From positions 186,001 through 250,000 of the forward strand of contig CAMYID010000004.1 in the NCBI GenBank assembly GCA_947258435.1: a DNA stretch of 64,000 nt. The letters are read 5' to 3'. A model generated the notes under the pieces. It was not told the DNA's origin. It was given only the letters and a program-made list of their open reading frames with translations, and searched no databases. Below are positions 43,258-53,036 of the stretch, one piece after another (position 1 is the stretch's first letter; each line of letters opens with the position of its first letter). A program made the position numbers and the translations under genes. The stretch is from an uncultured Alphaproteobacteria bacterium (GTDB lineage: Bacteria > Pseudomonadota > Alphaproteobacteria > UBA11222).

Positions 43258-43896
43258 ATGTCCGAATTGGCGATTTTTGAAATGGCCTCACTTTTGAGTT
43301 CACGGCTTTGCCACGATCTGGTCAGTCCCGTGGGTGCGGTCACCAATGGGCTTGAAGTGCTTGAGGATGAGGATGATGCGGAAATGCGAGAAATGGCCTT
43401 CCGCCTGATCCGAGAGAGTGCGGAGCGGACGGCCAACAAACTGCAATTTGCACGGCTTGCCTATGGCGCGGCTGGCGGGCCGGGTGCCGATATCGATTTG
43501 GGTGAGGCGCGGAAGGTCTGCACACAAATACTGGGTGACCATAAAGTCACGCTGGACTGGCAGTGCGACCTGGCTGCAGTTGATCGCCTGATTGCAAAAT
43601 TATTTGTCAATCTCATTTATCTGTGTGCTGAGAGCCTGCCGCGTGGCGGTTCGGTTGCCGCACAATTATCGGTGCAGGGTTCAGGCGCTGAGATTGTCGT
43701 CAAAGGCGAGGGGGCGATGCTCAGGCCTGCCGAGGGGACGGCGCAGGTTCTGGGTGGCGAACGCGAATTGAATGGCTTATCGCCGCGCGCCGCGCAAGCC
43801 TATTATACCGGGCTTGTAGCCCGCTGCCTGAATGCCAAAGTCGACATGGTTGAGCGTGACGAACTGCTGTCATTTGTCTGCCATACCCAGCTCTAG
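43258..43896 (+). CDS. chpT: Histidine phosphotransferase ChpT
   Basis: ChpT passes phosphate from the hybrid kinase CckA to CtrA and CpdR. The 212-aa protein has the helix bundle with the phosphorylated His in LSSRLCHDLVSPVGAVTNGLEVL and a degenerate ATPase-like C-terminal domain. ATG 43258 gives the usual MSELAIFEMASLL start and leaves AGGGTGGA as ribosome-binding site; the frame opens at 43234 and ATG 43252 is possible. A terminator follows, so cheA is probably a separate unit although adjacent. CckA and CtrA are not in the window. Confidence 0.92.
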   Translation: MSELAIFEMASLLSSRLCHDLVSPVGAVTNGLEVLEDEDDAEMREMAFRLIRESAERTANKLQFARLAYGAAGGPGADIDLGEARKVCTQILGDHKVTLDWQCDLAAVDRLIAKLFVNLIYLCAESLPRGGSVAAQLSVQGSGAEIVVKGEGAMLRPAEGTAQVLGGERELNGLSPRAAQAYYTGLVARCLNAKVDMVERDELLSFVCHTQL

Positions 43897-43926
43897 TCCA
43901 TCCTTTTTGTTCTTTCTGCCCGCACG

Positions 43927-43965
43927 AAAGCCGTAAAACCCCAACGTGAGCTTTACGGCTTTTTA
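43927..43965 (+). terminator. Terminator after chpT
   Basis: The stem AAAGCCGTAAA / TTTACGGCTTT (43927-43937, 43952-43962) is followed by TTAA within a T run. It lies 31 nt after the stop. Confidence 0.85.
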
Positions 43966-44054
43966 ACGCCACTCCGATATCCATGTGACATTAGCGAATT
44001 AAGGCCCCCTGGCCTGAGGGGGCTCCCATATGGGTGTATTGCAGGGTTGGCGAA

Positions 44055-46916
44055 ATGGATGATTTACTTAATGAGTTTCTGACGGAGACGAATGAAAGCC
44101 TCGATGTAGTCGATGCGGAACTCGTAAGGTTTGAAAAGGACCCCAATGACAAGGCGGTTCTGGACAATATTTTCCGGCTTGTACATACGGTCAAGGGGAC
44201 ATGTGGCTTTCTTGACTTGCCGCGATTGGAAGCCGTTGCCCATGCTTCTGAAAATGTTCTGGGCAAATTCCGCGATGGTGAACTTCAGGTCACGACGGAA
44301 GCGGTTAGCCTCATCCTCGAATCGATTGACGCGATTAAGTCGATCATGGCCGATCTTGAGGCGACCGAAAAAGAGCCCGAAGGCGATGATAACGAGCTTA
44401 TCGGGAAGCTAAACTGTGTCGCCGCCGGCCAGGCCCCTGACGGTGGTGAAGCAATTGCGCAAACGGATATGCTCCAGGCCGAGCCTGAGCCGGAACCCGT
44501 CGCGCAGGAAACTGAGCCCGATATCAATCCAACTCTTGATCGCCCGTTACGGCCCGGCGAGGTGTCGCTCGAGGAACTTGAAGCGGCCTTTGCTGCAGCA
44601 CCCGGGCCGGATGCAGAAGCCGGGGCAAGTGCGGGTAACGCAGCAGATGACGCGTCTGCTGACATCGCGAGTGAGGCGCCGGCAGCTGAGTCCGTTGCTT
44701 CGGCAGATAGCGCAAAAGCGCCTGAACAGCCGGTGCCGGCAGTCGCGCCCGCAGCAAAAGCTGAAAGTGAAAAAGCGGAAAAGCAGGGTGGGAAGTCTGA
44801 AAAGGCAGAACCCTCTGTCGCGACGCAGTCGGTTCGGGTCAATGTCGACCTTCTCGAAGACCTGATGACGATGGTCAGCGAGCTGGTGCTGACGCGTAAT
44901 CAGCTGCTGCAGATTGTCCGGCAGCAGGAGGATAGTGAGTTCAATGTGCCCTTGCAGCGGCTTAACCTGGTGACAACGGAGCTGCAGGAAGGTGTCATGA
45001 AGACCCGCATGCAGCCGATTGGCAATGCCTGGCAGAAGCTGCCGCGTATTCTGCGCGATCTCAGCCATGAGCTTGGCAAGAAAATCGATCTTCAGATGAG
45101 CGGCGCTGACACCGAACTCGATCGCCAGGTGCTGGAGCTTATCAAGGATCCGCTGACGCATATGGTGCGCAACTCCGCCGATCACGGCCTGGAAAGCACC
45201 GAAGGCCGGATTGCGGCGGGCAAACCACCGGTGGGTGTGATCAAGCTCGATGCCTATCATGAAGGCGGGCACGTTATCATCCGGATTTCTGACGATGGCG
45301 GTGGGCTGAACCTGGAGAAGATCAAGTCCAAAGCACTGGCGGTCGGGTTGACCAGCGAAGGCGAACTCGATCAGCTCAGCGAACAGCAGATCAGCAACTT
45401 TATCTTCAAACCGGGCTTTTCCACCGCGCAGGAAGTGACCAGCGTTTCGGGGCGCGGTGTCGGCATGGACGTCGTGCGGAGCAATATCGAGAAAATCGGC
45501 GGCACGGTGGAAGTGCGCAGCGAGGTCGGTCGTGGCTCCGTCTTCACGATCAAGATTCCGCTGACGCTTGCAATTGTATCGGCTCTGGTGGTCGAGTCCT
45601 GCGGTGAGCGTTTTGCCATTCCGCAAATCAGTGTCGTGGAGCTTGTCAGGGCATCAAGCAATTCCGAACATCGTGTTGAGAAGCTGAAGGAGACGCCGGT
45701 ACTGCGGTTGCGCGACCAGCTGTTGCCGCTTGTCTATCTCAGCGATGTATTGGGGCTTGAGGCCGATCCGGACATCGCGGTGCAGCAAGATGATGAAGCG
45801 GATGTAGCGGCCGGCAACGACAGGCAGCCAGACGCAAAGAACGATGATGAATTCGTCGTTGTCACACAGGTCGGCACCTTCCGCTTTGGTATCGTTGTCG
45901 ACCGTGTGTTCGATACCGAGGAAATCGTCGTCAAGCCTGTTGCGCCGATTCTGCGCGACATCAGCGTCTTTTCCGGAAATACGATTTTAGGCGATGGCAG
46001 TGTCATCATGATCCTCGATCCCAACGGGATTGCCGATGCATGCGGTGATGTGAAGGATGAAAATGATGAAGCCGCGCTCGAAGCTGCAAATGCGCAGGAC
46101 AGCAGTGAAAAGATCTCGATACTGATCTTTAATACCGGTAGTGCCGAACCCAAGGCTGTGCCGCTTTCGCTTGTCTCGCGACTTGAAGAAGTTGAATGCA
46201 CTGATATCGAACGTTCTAACGGCATTGATGTCGTGCAGTATCGCGGCCAGGTTATGCCGATCCTGCGAATTTCCGACAGCTATGAACTGCGCAAGGAAGG
46301 GCGGCAGCCGCTGCTGGTGTTTGCAGATGAGACCCGCACGATGGGACTGGCCGTCGATGAGATCGTCGATATCGTCGAGGAGCAGTTGAAAATCGAATTG
46401 CCGTCGGATTGCGAAGGGATGCTTGGCACCGCGGTGGTTAACGGGATGGCGACGGAAATTGTCGATGTCAGCCATTATCTCGTCAAAGCCTTCCCTGACT
46501 GGTTCGATGAAAACCGTCAGGAACGTGCAAAATCCAATAAACATTTGTTGCTCGTCGATGACAGCAGCTTCTTCCGCAACATGCTCGCCCCGCTACTTGC
46601 GACCGTCGGCTACAAGGTGACCGCTGTTGAAAATGCCGACCGCGCGCTTGAACTGCGGGAGCTGGGAAATCACTTCGATGTGATCGTCAGCGATATCGAG
46701 ATGCCCGGAATGGACGGGTTTGATCTGGCATCCGAAATCCGCAGTGACGAGCGCTGGGGCAAGACGCCGATCGTGGCGATTTCGTCGCACGGAACCCCGC
46801 AGGATTTTGATCGTGGCCGAAGCGTCGGGTTTACCGACTATGTCGTGAAGACCGACAGGCGAGGTCTGCTTGAGAGCATTCAGGAAACATTGCACATGGA
46901 AGGAAGCGCGGCATGA
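44055..46916 (+). CDS. cheA: Hybrid chemotaxis histidine kinase CheA with duplicated CheW-like domain and C-terminal receiver
   Basis: The 953-aa kinase has these domains in order: Hpt with phosphorylated His44 in RLVHTVKGTCGF; an Ala/Glu/Pro-rich linker (about 125-255) without a clear P2; a dimerisation domain (MTMVSELVLTRNQLL); the ATPase (about 330-475; MVRNSADHGLE, ISDDGGGLNLEKI, SGRGVGMDVVRSNI); a CheW domain; a second CheW-like domain (about 655-800, ending near DWFDENRQER); and a receiver from about 829 with Asp880 in VSDIEMPGMDG. The second CheW-like domain and receiver are additions beyond enteric CheA. ATG 44055 begins the Hpt. It overlaps cheW in an ATGA. Confidence 0.95.
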   Translation: MDDLLNEFLTETNESLDVVDAELVRFEKDPNDKAVLDNIFRLVHTVKGTCGFLDLPRLEAVAHASENVLGKFRDGELQVTTEAVSLILESIDAIKSIMADLEATEKEPEGDDNELIGKLNCVAAGQAPDGGEAIAQTDMLQAEPEPEPVAQETEPDINPTLDRPLRPGEVSLEELEAAFAAAPGPDAEAGASAGNAADDASADIASEAPAAESVASADSAKAPEQPVPAVAPAAKAESEKAEKQGGKSEKAEPSVATQSVRVNVDLLEDLMTMVSELVLTRNQLLQIVRQQEDSEFNVPLQRLNLVTTELQEGVMKTRMQPIGNAWQKLPRILRDLSHELGKKIDLQMSGADTELDRQVLELIKDPLTHMVRNSADHGLESTEGRIAAGKPPVGVIKLDAYHEGGHVIIRISDDGGGLNLEKIKSKALAVGLTSEGELDQLSEQQISNFIFKPGFSTAQEVTSVSGRGVGMDVVRSNIEKIGGTVEVRSEVGRGSVFTIKIPLTLAIVSALVVESCGERFAIPQISVVELVRASSNSEHRVEKLKETPVLRLRDQLLPLVYLSDVLGLEADPDIAVQQDDEADVAAGNDRQPDAKNDDEFVVVTQVGTFRFGIVVDRVFDTEEIVVKPVAPILRDISVFSGNTILGDGSVIMILDPNGIADACGDVKDENDEAALEAANAQDSSEKISILIFNTGSAEPKAVPLSLVSRLEEVECTDIERSNGIDVVQYRGQVMPILRISDSYELRKEGRQPLLVFADETRTMGLAVDEIVDIVEEQLKIELPSDCEGMLGTAVVNGMATEIVDVSHYLVKAFPDWFDENRQERAKSNKHLLLVDDSSFFRNMLAPLLATVGYKVTAVENADRALELRELGNHFDVIVSDIEMPGMDGFDLASEIRSDERWGKTPIVAISSHGTPQDFDRGRSVGFTDYVVKTDRRGLLESIQETLHMEGSAA

Positions 46917-47407
46917 CCGACAATTTGGTGACTGACGTCCAGGCCATGGGCGGTGATATAAAAGATAGCGGGCAGAGCTTTGTCACCATGATCGTTGCCG
47001 ATCAGCTGTTCGGTGTGCCGGTGCTGGATGTGCATGATGTATTTATTCCCACCAAACTTGCACATGTTCCGATGGCGGCACCAGAGGTTGCAGGCGTGCT
47101 GAACCTGAGAGGCCGTATTGTCACGGCCATCGATCTGCGTCGCAGGCTTGGCTATCCACTGCTGGAGGAAGGCAAGCAGGTGATGGCCGTCGTTATCGAG
47201 CATCACGGTGAGCCCTATAGCCTGTTAATCGACAGTGTCGGCGAAGTGCTTAACCTTGCTGATGCGTCCTGCGAGCGAAATCCGGTCAATCTGGATCAGC
47301 GGTGGCGCGATGTATCGGGCGGCGTTTACCGACTGGAGGACAAGCTGATGGTGGTCCTGCAGCTCGACAAAATAATCGAAACAGGAAATGGCGCGATAGC
47401 CGCCTAG
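46913..47407 (+). CDS. cheW: Chemotaxis coupling protein CheW
   Basis: The 164-aa CheW fold has FVTMIVADQLFGVPVLDVHDV, NLRGRIVTAIDLRRRLG and VVIEHHGEPYSLLIDSVGEV, the marks of the linker between receptors and CheA. Its start overlaps the cheA stop by 4 nt. The cheY-like gene follows 38 nt later. No chemoreceptor gene lies in this window, so receptors are elsewhere. Confidence 0.95.
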   Translation: MTDNLVTDVQAMGGDIKDSGQSFVTMIVADQLFGVPVLDVHDVFIPTKLAHVPMAAPEVAGVLNLRGRIVTAIDLRRRLGYPLLEEGKQVMAVVIEHHGEPYSLLIDSVGEVLNLADASCERNPVNLDQRWRDVSGGVYRLEDKLMVVLQLDKIIETGNGAIAA

Positions 47408-47445
47408 ATTTACTCCCCCCAACTTGCGCACCGGAGTGGTGAAAA

Positions 47446-47811
47446 ATGAAATCTTGTCTGATCGTCGATGACTCTAGGGTGATCCGGAAAGTCGCCCGAC
47501 AGATTCTGGAAGAGCTGCATTTTACGACCGTTGAAGCGGTTGACGGAAAGGAAGCGCTTGACTGCTGTCGCGACAGCATGCCCGACGCGATCCTGCTTGA
47601 TTGGAACATGCCAGTCATGAGCGGGATCGATTTTCTGCGCAAGCTGCGGCAGGAACAGGGCGGTGAGTTGCCTGTCGTCGTCTTTTGTACGACGGAAAAT
47701 GATATCGAGCATATCACGGAAGCTATTCAGGCGGGTGCAAACGAGTACATCATGAAACCGTTTGACCGCGATATCATCGAAACCAAATTCACTGAAGTCG
47801 GCCTCGTTTAG
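47446..47811 (+). CDS. cheY: CheY-like single-domain response regulator
   Basis: The 121-aa receiver has the acidic pair DD8-9 (IVDDSRVIRK), phosphorylated Asp52 in LLDWNMPVMSG, Thr in FCTTENDIE and Lys104 in YIMKPFDRD. It is the likely output of the neighbouring CheA, acting at the flagellar motor or as a phosphate sink. It lies between cheW and cheB in the same operon. Confidence 0.93.
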   Translation: MKSCLIVDDSRVIRKVARQILEELHFTTVEAVDGKEALDCCRDSMPDAILLDWNMPVMSGIDFLRKLRQEQGGELPVVVFCTTENDIEHITEAIQAGANEYIMKPFDRDIIETKFTEVGLV

Positions 47812-47844
47812 TCGCAGCCATTCAGGAGCCAGGGCAAATATATC

Positions 47845-48993
47845 GTGACGAGCAATAATTCCGCCGCGGCAAAACAGGTTATAGCGAACAAAAAATCCGC
47901 ACAGCCATATCGGGTGATGCTTGTGGATGATTCGGCCGTGATCCGTGGCAAGCTGACCCAATGGCTGGATGCCGATCCGAATTTTTCCGTCGTGGGATCT
48001 TACTGCAATGGCCTGCAAGCGGTTCAGAATGTGAAGAGTTGTGGCGCTGAGATTGCAATTCTCGATATTGAAATGCCGCAAATGGACGGTCTGACGGCCC
48101 TGCCGAAACTGCTTTCGGAGGTGCCGAAACTGCGGGTCATCATGGCCTCGACCCTGACAAGACGTAATGCGGATGTCAGCCTGAAAGCGCTGTCGATGGG
48201 GGCTGTCGATTACCTGCCGAAACCGGAAAGCGCCAAGGCGGGTACAGGAACCGAGGACTTCCATCGGGATTTGATTGCCAAGCTGCGTGCAATCGGTGCC
48301 GGCCTGCGGCGTCAGGCGGCCGATAGCGCACCGCGCACTTTGCGCGGAGCAGCGGAAGCGCTGGCTAAACCGCCCGCACAGTTGCCTGCGATGCGGGCGC
48401 GCTCGCTCGTCAGGCCTCGGGTGCTGGCGATTGGCAGTTCAACCGGCGGGCCACAGGCATTGTTTAAGGTGCTTGGTGGCATGGGCAAGGGTGAGCTGAC
48501 GGTACCGGTTATTGTTACGCAGCATATGCCACCGACTTTCACCGCAATCCTGGCTGAACATATCCAGAATATGACGGGATTGCCGGCGAGTGAGGCAAAG
48601 AATGGTGAGCGGCTGCAGCCCGGTCACGTTTATGTGGCACCTGGCGATTATCATATGACCGTGCAGAAACGTGGCGGCGATATCGTTCTGGCTCTCAATC
48701 AGGGGCCACAGGTGAATTTCTGCCGTCCGGCTGTGGATCCGATGTTCGAAAGCGTGGCGTCGGTATATGGGGCTGCCGGTTTGTGCCTATTGCTGACCGG
48801 TATGGGGCAGGACGGGCGCGAGGGTGGCAAAAAGGTTGTCGGTGCCGGTGGCACCGTGGTCGCTCAGGATGAAGCAACAAGTGTGGTTTGGGGAATGCCG
48901 GGGGCGGCAGCAGAGGCAGGAATTTGTGCAGCGGTACTGCCTTTGCCGGAAATCGCCAGCACGTTGCAGCGGTATTTTCGGGGAGCCCCGTGA
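47845..48993 (+). CDS. cheB: Chemotaxis protein-glutamate methylesterase CheB
   Basis: The 382-aa protein has a receiver with Asp74 (ILDIEMPQMDG) and a C-terminal methylesterase with Ser in AIGSSTGGPQALF, His in TQHMPPTFTAIL and Asp in TGMGQDGREGG. It removes methyl groups from chemoreceptors when phosphorylated. The start is GTG with a CAGGGC 8 nt upstream. Its stop shares one base with the cheR ATG. Confidence 0.95.
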   Translation: MTSNNSAAAKQVIANKKSAQPYRVMLVDDSAVIRGKLTQWLDADPNFSVVGSYCNGLQAVQNVKSCGAEIAILDIEMPQMDGLTALPKLLSEVPKLRVIMASTLTRRNADVSLKALSMGAVDYLPKPESAKAGTGTEDFHRDLIAKLRAIGAGLRRQAADSAPRTLRGAAEALAKPPAQLPAMRARSLVRPRVLAIGSSTGGPQALFKVLGGMGKGELTVPVIVTQHMPPTFTAILAEHIQNMTGLPASEAKNGERLQPGHVYVAPGDYHMTVQKRGGDIVLALNQGPQVNFCRPAVDPMFESVASVYGAAGLCLLLTGMGQDGREGGKKVVGAGGTVVAQDEATSVVWGMPGAAAEAGICAAVLPLPEIASTLQRYFRGAP

Positions 48994-49865
48994 TGAACAA
49001 GAGCGATTTTGACTTCCTGTGTGATTTCCTTCGGCAGCGTTCAGGTCTTATTCTCAGCCAGGACAAAATGTACCTGATTGAAAGTCGTTTGCTTCCTGTT
49101 GCGAAGAAAAATGGCCTCAAGAGCCTTGAAGAGCTGGTGGCTGCTATTCGTAGAGGGCAGGACAAGAAACTTGTCCAGCTCGTCACCGAAGCGATGACGA
49201 CAAATGAATCGTTCTTCTTTCGGGACAAAACGCCTTTCGACACGCTGCGCGATCAGGTCTTGCCCGCTTTGATCGAAGCGCGCGGCAGTTCCAGGCAGTT
49301 GCGGATATGGTCTGCCGCGGCTTCGACAGGACAAGAGCCTTATTCGATTGCCATGATCCTCAAGGATCTGCAGGCAAGGATGCAAGGCTGGCGCCTGGAT
49401 ATTATCGGCACTGACTTGTCCCACGAGGTGTTGGAAAAAGCGCGCGCCGGAATGTACAGCCAGTTTGAGGTGCAGCGCGGTTTGCCAATTCAGATGCTGG
49501 TCAAGTATTTCAAGCAGATCGGTGAAATGTGGCAGATTGACGCGGGCTTGCGCGCGATGGTCAATTTCCAGCCCGGCAATCTGCTTGAACGCTTCGACAG
49601 TCTGGGCAAGTTCGATATCATTTTCTGCCGCAACGTGTTGATCTACTTCGATCAGGAAACCAAGAAGGACATACTTGAGCGCATGGTTCGTCAGATGCCC
49701 GAAGACGGTATGTTGTTTCTGGGGTCCGCCGAGACTGTGCTGGGTGTGACTGATCAGTTGGCCGCGGTCAAAGGCCTGCGGGGGGTTTACTGCAAAAAAT
49801 CACTGTTAACGACGGTCTCGTCGCCAAGGCCGGCAGCAGCCCCGCTTGCCGCAAAATCTGCATGA
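48993..49865 (+). CDS. cheR: Chemotaxis protein methyltransferase CheR
   Basis: The 290-aa SAM enzyme methylates receptor glutamates. It has the helical N domain (DFLRQRSGLILSQDKMYLIESRL), TTNESFFFRDKTPF, the SAM region IWSAAASTGQEPYSIAMIL and IIFCRNVLIYFD. ATG 48993 overlaps the cheB stop; the frame continues upstream inside cheB and was not used. The operon ends with a clear terminator. Confidence 0.94.
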   Translation: MNKSDFDFLCDFLRQRSGLILSQDKMYLIESRLLPVAKKNGLKSLEELVAAIRRGQDKKLVQLVTEAMTTNESFFFRDKTPFDTLRDQVLPALIEARGSSRQLRIWSAAASTGQEPYSIAMILKDLQARMQGWRLDIIGTDLSHEVLEKARAGMYSQFEVQRGLPIQMLVKYFKQIGEMWQIDAGLRAMVNFQPGNLLERFDSLGKFDIIFCRNVLIYFDQETKKDILERMVRQMPEDGMLFLGSAETVLGVTDQLAAVKGLRGVYCKKSLLTTVSSPRPAAAPLAAKSA

Positions 49866-49907
49866 TCATCGCGAGATCCTGCCTGAGACAGATTGCCCGA
49901 ATTGAAA

Positions 49908-49944
49908 AATGCCGGCCTGCCACTTGCAGACCGGCATTATTTTT
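49908..49944 (+). terminator. Terminator of the chemotaxis operon
   Basis: AATGCCGG (49908-49915) pairs with CCGGCATT (49931-49938), with an inner CTGC/GCAG pairing, followed by ATTTTT. A 19-nt unit TTTTTAAAGAAACCTGTGG then occurs twice in tandem (49940-49958 and, with two changes, 49959-49977), seemingly copied from the tail. Confidence 0.85.
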
Positions 49945-50024
49945 AAAGAAACCTGTGGTTTTTAAAGAAACCCGTGTTCTTTCAAAGTCTAATCCGTGCG
50001 CTTTAGGCGTGCCCGGTGGGCTAT

Positions 50025-51632
50025 TCAGGCCGCGCTCGGGGCCGCATTACGGACATCGTCGCATACATGCCGCTCAAACTGTGCAAAGTTTTCAATGAAC
50101 ATCGTCACAAGTTTGCGTGCTTGCGCATCATAGGCCTGCTTGTCGTCCCAGGTCCCCCGCGGATCGAGGATTGACTGATCCACACCGGGCACCGCAATGG
50201 GTACAAGAAATCCGAAATTCGGATCAGGCCGCATATCGACCCTGGACAATGAGCCGTCAAGTGCGGCTGTCAGCAAGGCGCGGGTTTCCCGGATCGGCAT
50301 GCGGTGGCCGATGCCATAGGGACCGCTTGTCCAGCCCGTATTCACCAACCAGCAATCCACCTCATTTGCAGCGATCTTCTCGCGCAGCAAATTGCCGTAC
50401 TCGCTCGGGTGGCGGGGCATGAACGGCCCGCCGAAACAGGTTGAGAAAGTGGCCGTCGGTTCCGTCACACCCTTCTCCGTACCGGCCACTTTCGCAGTAT
50501 AGCCTGACAGGAAATGATATTCGGCCTGCGCCGGGGTCAGCTTGGCAATCGGCGGCAGGACGCCAAATGCATCCGCCGTCAGCATGATGATATTCTTCGG
50601 ATGCCCCTGGGCAACACCGCTGTCGCTGGCATTCGAAATATAGGAAATCGGATAGGCACCCCGGGAGTTTTCCGCCAGGCTGTCATCGTCGAGATCCAGC
50701 TCGCGGGTTTCAGGGTCGATCACCACATTCTCCAGCACCGTGCCGAATTTGCGTGTGGTCGCGTAAATGTCGGGTTCCTGTTCCTCTGACAGCCGAATCA
50801 TCTTCGCGTAACAGCCGCCTTCGAAATTGAACACCGTAGTGTCGGCCCAGCCATGTTCATCATCGCCGATCAGCGTGCGGGCAGGGTCGGCGGACAGAGT
50901 CGTTTTGCCTGTACCCGACAATCCGAAAAAGATGGCCGAATCGCCTTTGTCACCCACATTGACCGAACAATGCATCGGCATGATGCCGCGTTCGGGCAGG
51001 AGATAGTTCAGGATCGTGAAGACGGACTTCTTGATTTCGCCGGCATAGCTTGTGCCGCCGATCAATACCATGCGTTCAGCAAAGTTCACCGCGATCATGG
51101 TTTCCCCGCGGCTGCCGTGCAGTTCAGGCGTCGCCTCGAAATCTGGCATGTGCAGGATGGTGAAGTCCGGTGTGAAGTCGGCAAGTTCAGCCAATGCCGG
51201 TTCCACCAGAAGGTGGCGGATAAACAAAGCATGCCATGCATGCTGGGTCACGACGCGTACATTGATGCGGTTCTGCGGGTCCGCACCGCCAAACAGGTCC
51301 TGAACCCACAGCTCCTTACCCTGCGCATAGCCCAGCATGCTTTGCCGCAGATTGTCGAACTGCTCAGATGTCATGGACTTGTTATTGTCCCACCATACCG
51401 TTTCTTCGGTATGCGAATCGCGGACTGTGAACTTGTCCTGCGCGGATCGCCCTGTATGCGCGCCGGTTTGCACGACAAGCGGGCCATCCCTGGCTACCAG
51501 CCCTTCGCCGCGTTCGACTGCCATTCCATAGAGCGCTGCGCTTGTATCGTTCCAATGTACCAGCGAAGCATTGCGCAGCCCATGTTTGGCGAGCCCGAAT
51601 GCACTTATGTGTCTACCCGTATGTTTCACCAT
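50025..51632 (-). CDS. pckA: Phosphoenolpyruvate carboxykinase (ATP)
   Basis: PckA converts oxaloacetate to phosphoenolpyruvate in gluconeogenesis. From ATG 51632 the chain has 535 aa, the usual size; an upstream in-frame extension to 51701 is not part of the family. It shows [16 protein letters not shown] (P-loop), [24 protein letters not shown] and the substrate segment [11 protein letters not shown]. It is - strand and convergent with cheR. It lies next to chvI/chvG as in many alphaproteobacteria, though here a HugZ-like gene stands between. Confidence 0.95.
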   Translation of the reverse strand: MVKHTGRHISAFGLAKHGLRNASLVHWNDTSAALYGMAVERGEGLVARDGPLVVQTGAHTGRSAQDKFTVRDSHTEETVWWDNNKSMTSEQFDNLRQSMLGYAQGKELWVQDLFGGADPQNRINVRVVTQHAWHALFIRHLLVEPALAELADFTPDFTILHMPDFEATPELHGSRGETMIAVNFAERMVLIGGTSYAGEIKKSVFTILNYLLPERGIMPMHCSVNVGDKGDSAIFFGLSGTGKTTLSADPARTLIGDDEHGWADTTVFNFEGGCYAKMIRLSEEQEPDIYATTRKFGTVLENVVIDPETRELDLDDDSLAENSRGAYPISYISNASDSGVAQGHPKNIIMLTADAFGVLPPIAKLTPAQAEYHFLSGYTAKVAGTEKGVTEPTATFSTCFGGPFMPRHPSEYGNLLREKIAANEVDCWLVNTGWTSGPYGIGHRMPIRETRALLTAALDGSLSRVDMRPDPNFGFLVPIAVPGVDQSILDPRGTWDDKQAYDAQARKLVTMFIENFAQFERHVCDDVRNAAPSAA

Positions 51633-51947
51633 TTCCTCCCATGTTCCCGGCATCGCGCGGCCGTGAATCATGTTGATAATCAACAAGCGTTCTGGCGACA
51701 CACCACTGACCCGCCGGATATCGCGGACAGGTAGCTAACGGGTTTGTCGACTTCTCATTGTGCATTCAGCGAAGGCATACGGACTTTGCTCAATGCACGC
51801 TCAACACCACCATCTCTAACTGGCCAGCCAGATTTCCGACTGGAAATCAGCGACCGGTAGCGAACCTTGTTTGCCACAAAATTCTGCTCCGGTGCGTAGC
51901 CAATGTCACATGCTTGCAACATGCTGAATCCAATTCGATCAGGCAAC
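51633..51947. other. Region upstream of pckA
   Basis: This is 315 nt without a gene. Two perfect 7-bp inverted repeats are visible: GTGCATT / AATGCAC (51760-51766, 51792-51798, 25 nt apart) and a tight hairpin GATTTCC-GACT-GGAAATC (51831-51848). The first could be a pckA operator and the second a weak hugZ-side terminator; neither role is proven. Confidence 0.4.
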
Positions 51948-52745
51948 CTATTTTTCACCTGTCAGGGCGGCTTTTTTCGCCGCCTGTTGCGCATGGTCCA
52001 CCAGCGCCCTGCGAACCTGCGTTGCAGTGTAGGCGGGTGCGTCGAACGGCAGCCGGATATGGGTGGTTTCATCACGCAGATCGCAGCCCAGCGGATCGCA
52101 GCCACACAGTTCCCACCTGTCATGTGCGGCCTGCCCAAGCAGAACCGATGCATAACGCGCCACGGCATCGGCATGATCGCTGTTCATATGCGCGATGATT
52201 CCTGCTTCGGCGGCAGCGATTTCCGCACATGCTTCCGGCTGAAGCAGGAAAAGCCGCGTATCCAGCCATTCAATTTTACCGAAGCCGGCAACAAGGTGTG
52301 CCGCATGGGGCGTGAAACGGTAAAAGGCGAAATCCTTGAAGCCCGCATACTGACGGGCTTCGGGGTGGCGGTTGAGGTAACGTGTGGCATCTTGTTCCGA
52401 TGCCCGCGCAATGTTGCCGACCAGTGTGACGCGCAGACCGGTAAGCGGGCTGGCAAGTCCCCCGACATTTTCGTACAGCAATGAAGCACGCCGATCCCTG
52501 GCCAGGTTGCGGGTATGTTCAGCAAGCTGTGAGAGCAGCAGGACGGGCATGCCTTCCATGCTGCTGGCGACCTGTACCAGACTGCCATAGGGGTAACCGG
52601 CAAAGTCTTTGCCGGGCAGGTCCGCAAGCGTTGTCGATTGCCGGAACAGGGTTGCAAGCTGTGCCGTCCTGGCGCTGCGCACCAGCATCTGCAATTGATG
52701 TACGACTTCCTGGGTCGGGGGGCTGAGAGGGTTTTCTGTCATCAA
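51948..52745 (-). CDS. HugZ-like protein: split FMN-barrel plus DUF2470 domain
   Basis: The 265-aa protein has an N-terminal pyridoxamine-5'-phosphate-oxidase-like FMN/heme barrel (AQLATLFRQSTTLAD ... FAGYPYGSLVQVASS, PVLLLSQLAEHTRNL) and a C-terminal DUF2470 domain (about 175-255, IIAHMNSDHADAVARY). Related proteins bind or break down heme, or act as FMN-binding oxidoreductases. It is divergent from chvI. Its place between pckA and chvI is not known to be functional. Confidence 0.85.
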   Translation of the reverse strand: MMTENPLSPPTQEVVHQLQMLVRSARTAQLATLFRQSTTLADLPGKDFAGYPYGSLVQVASSMEGMPVLLLSQLAEHTRNLARDRRASLLYENVGGLASPLTGLRVTLVGNIARASEQDATRYLNRHPEARQYAGFKDFAFYRFTPHAAHLVAGFGKIEWLDTRLFLLQPEACAEIAAAEAGIIAHMNSDHADAVARYASVLLGQAAHDRWELCGCDPLGCDLRDETTHIRLPFDAPAYTATQVRRALVDHAQQAAKKAALTGEK

Positions 52746-53036
52746 GGCGACCTGTTCCGAAAATTCCGCGCGTCAGGGGAGTGCGGTTGTGGCACTATCT
52801 GTTTTGCGCACAAGGATAGAATTGCCGACAACGTCTGGCCACCTATATAGCGATTGTGCTCCAATTGGCGGGATATGCATTGATCCCGATGCGGTCCGCA
52901 CCGGGCGATTGCCTGATTTTCGGCATATTTCGGCCATGAAGCAGGCATACTCGCCGGGGACTGTGTTTCAGGTCCGGTCGTGACAGGCGACCGGGGCGAT
53001 ACGTACAAACCGGATAACAAGGGATAGAGGGTGCAG

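Noticed and set aside
44547-45626. 359-codon open frame on the - strand
   Set aside because: Antisense to cheA, no recognisable fold.
50853-51734. 293-codon open frame on the + strand
   Set aside because: Antisense to pckA, which has all family motifs; the frame has no domain.
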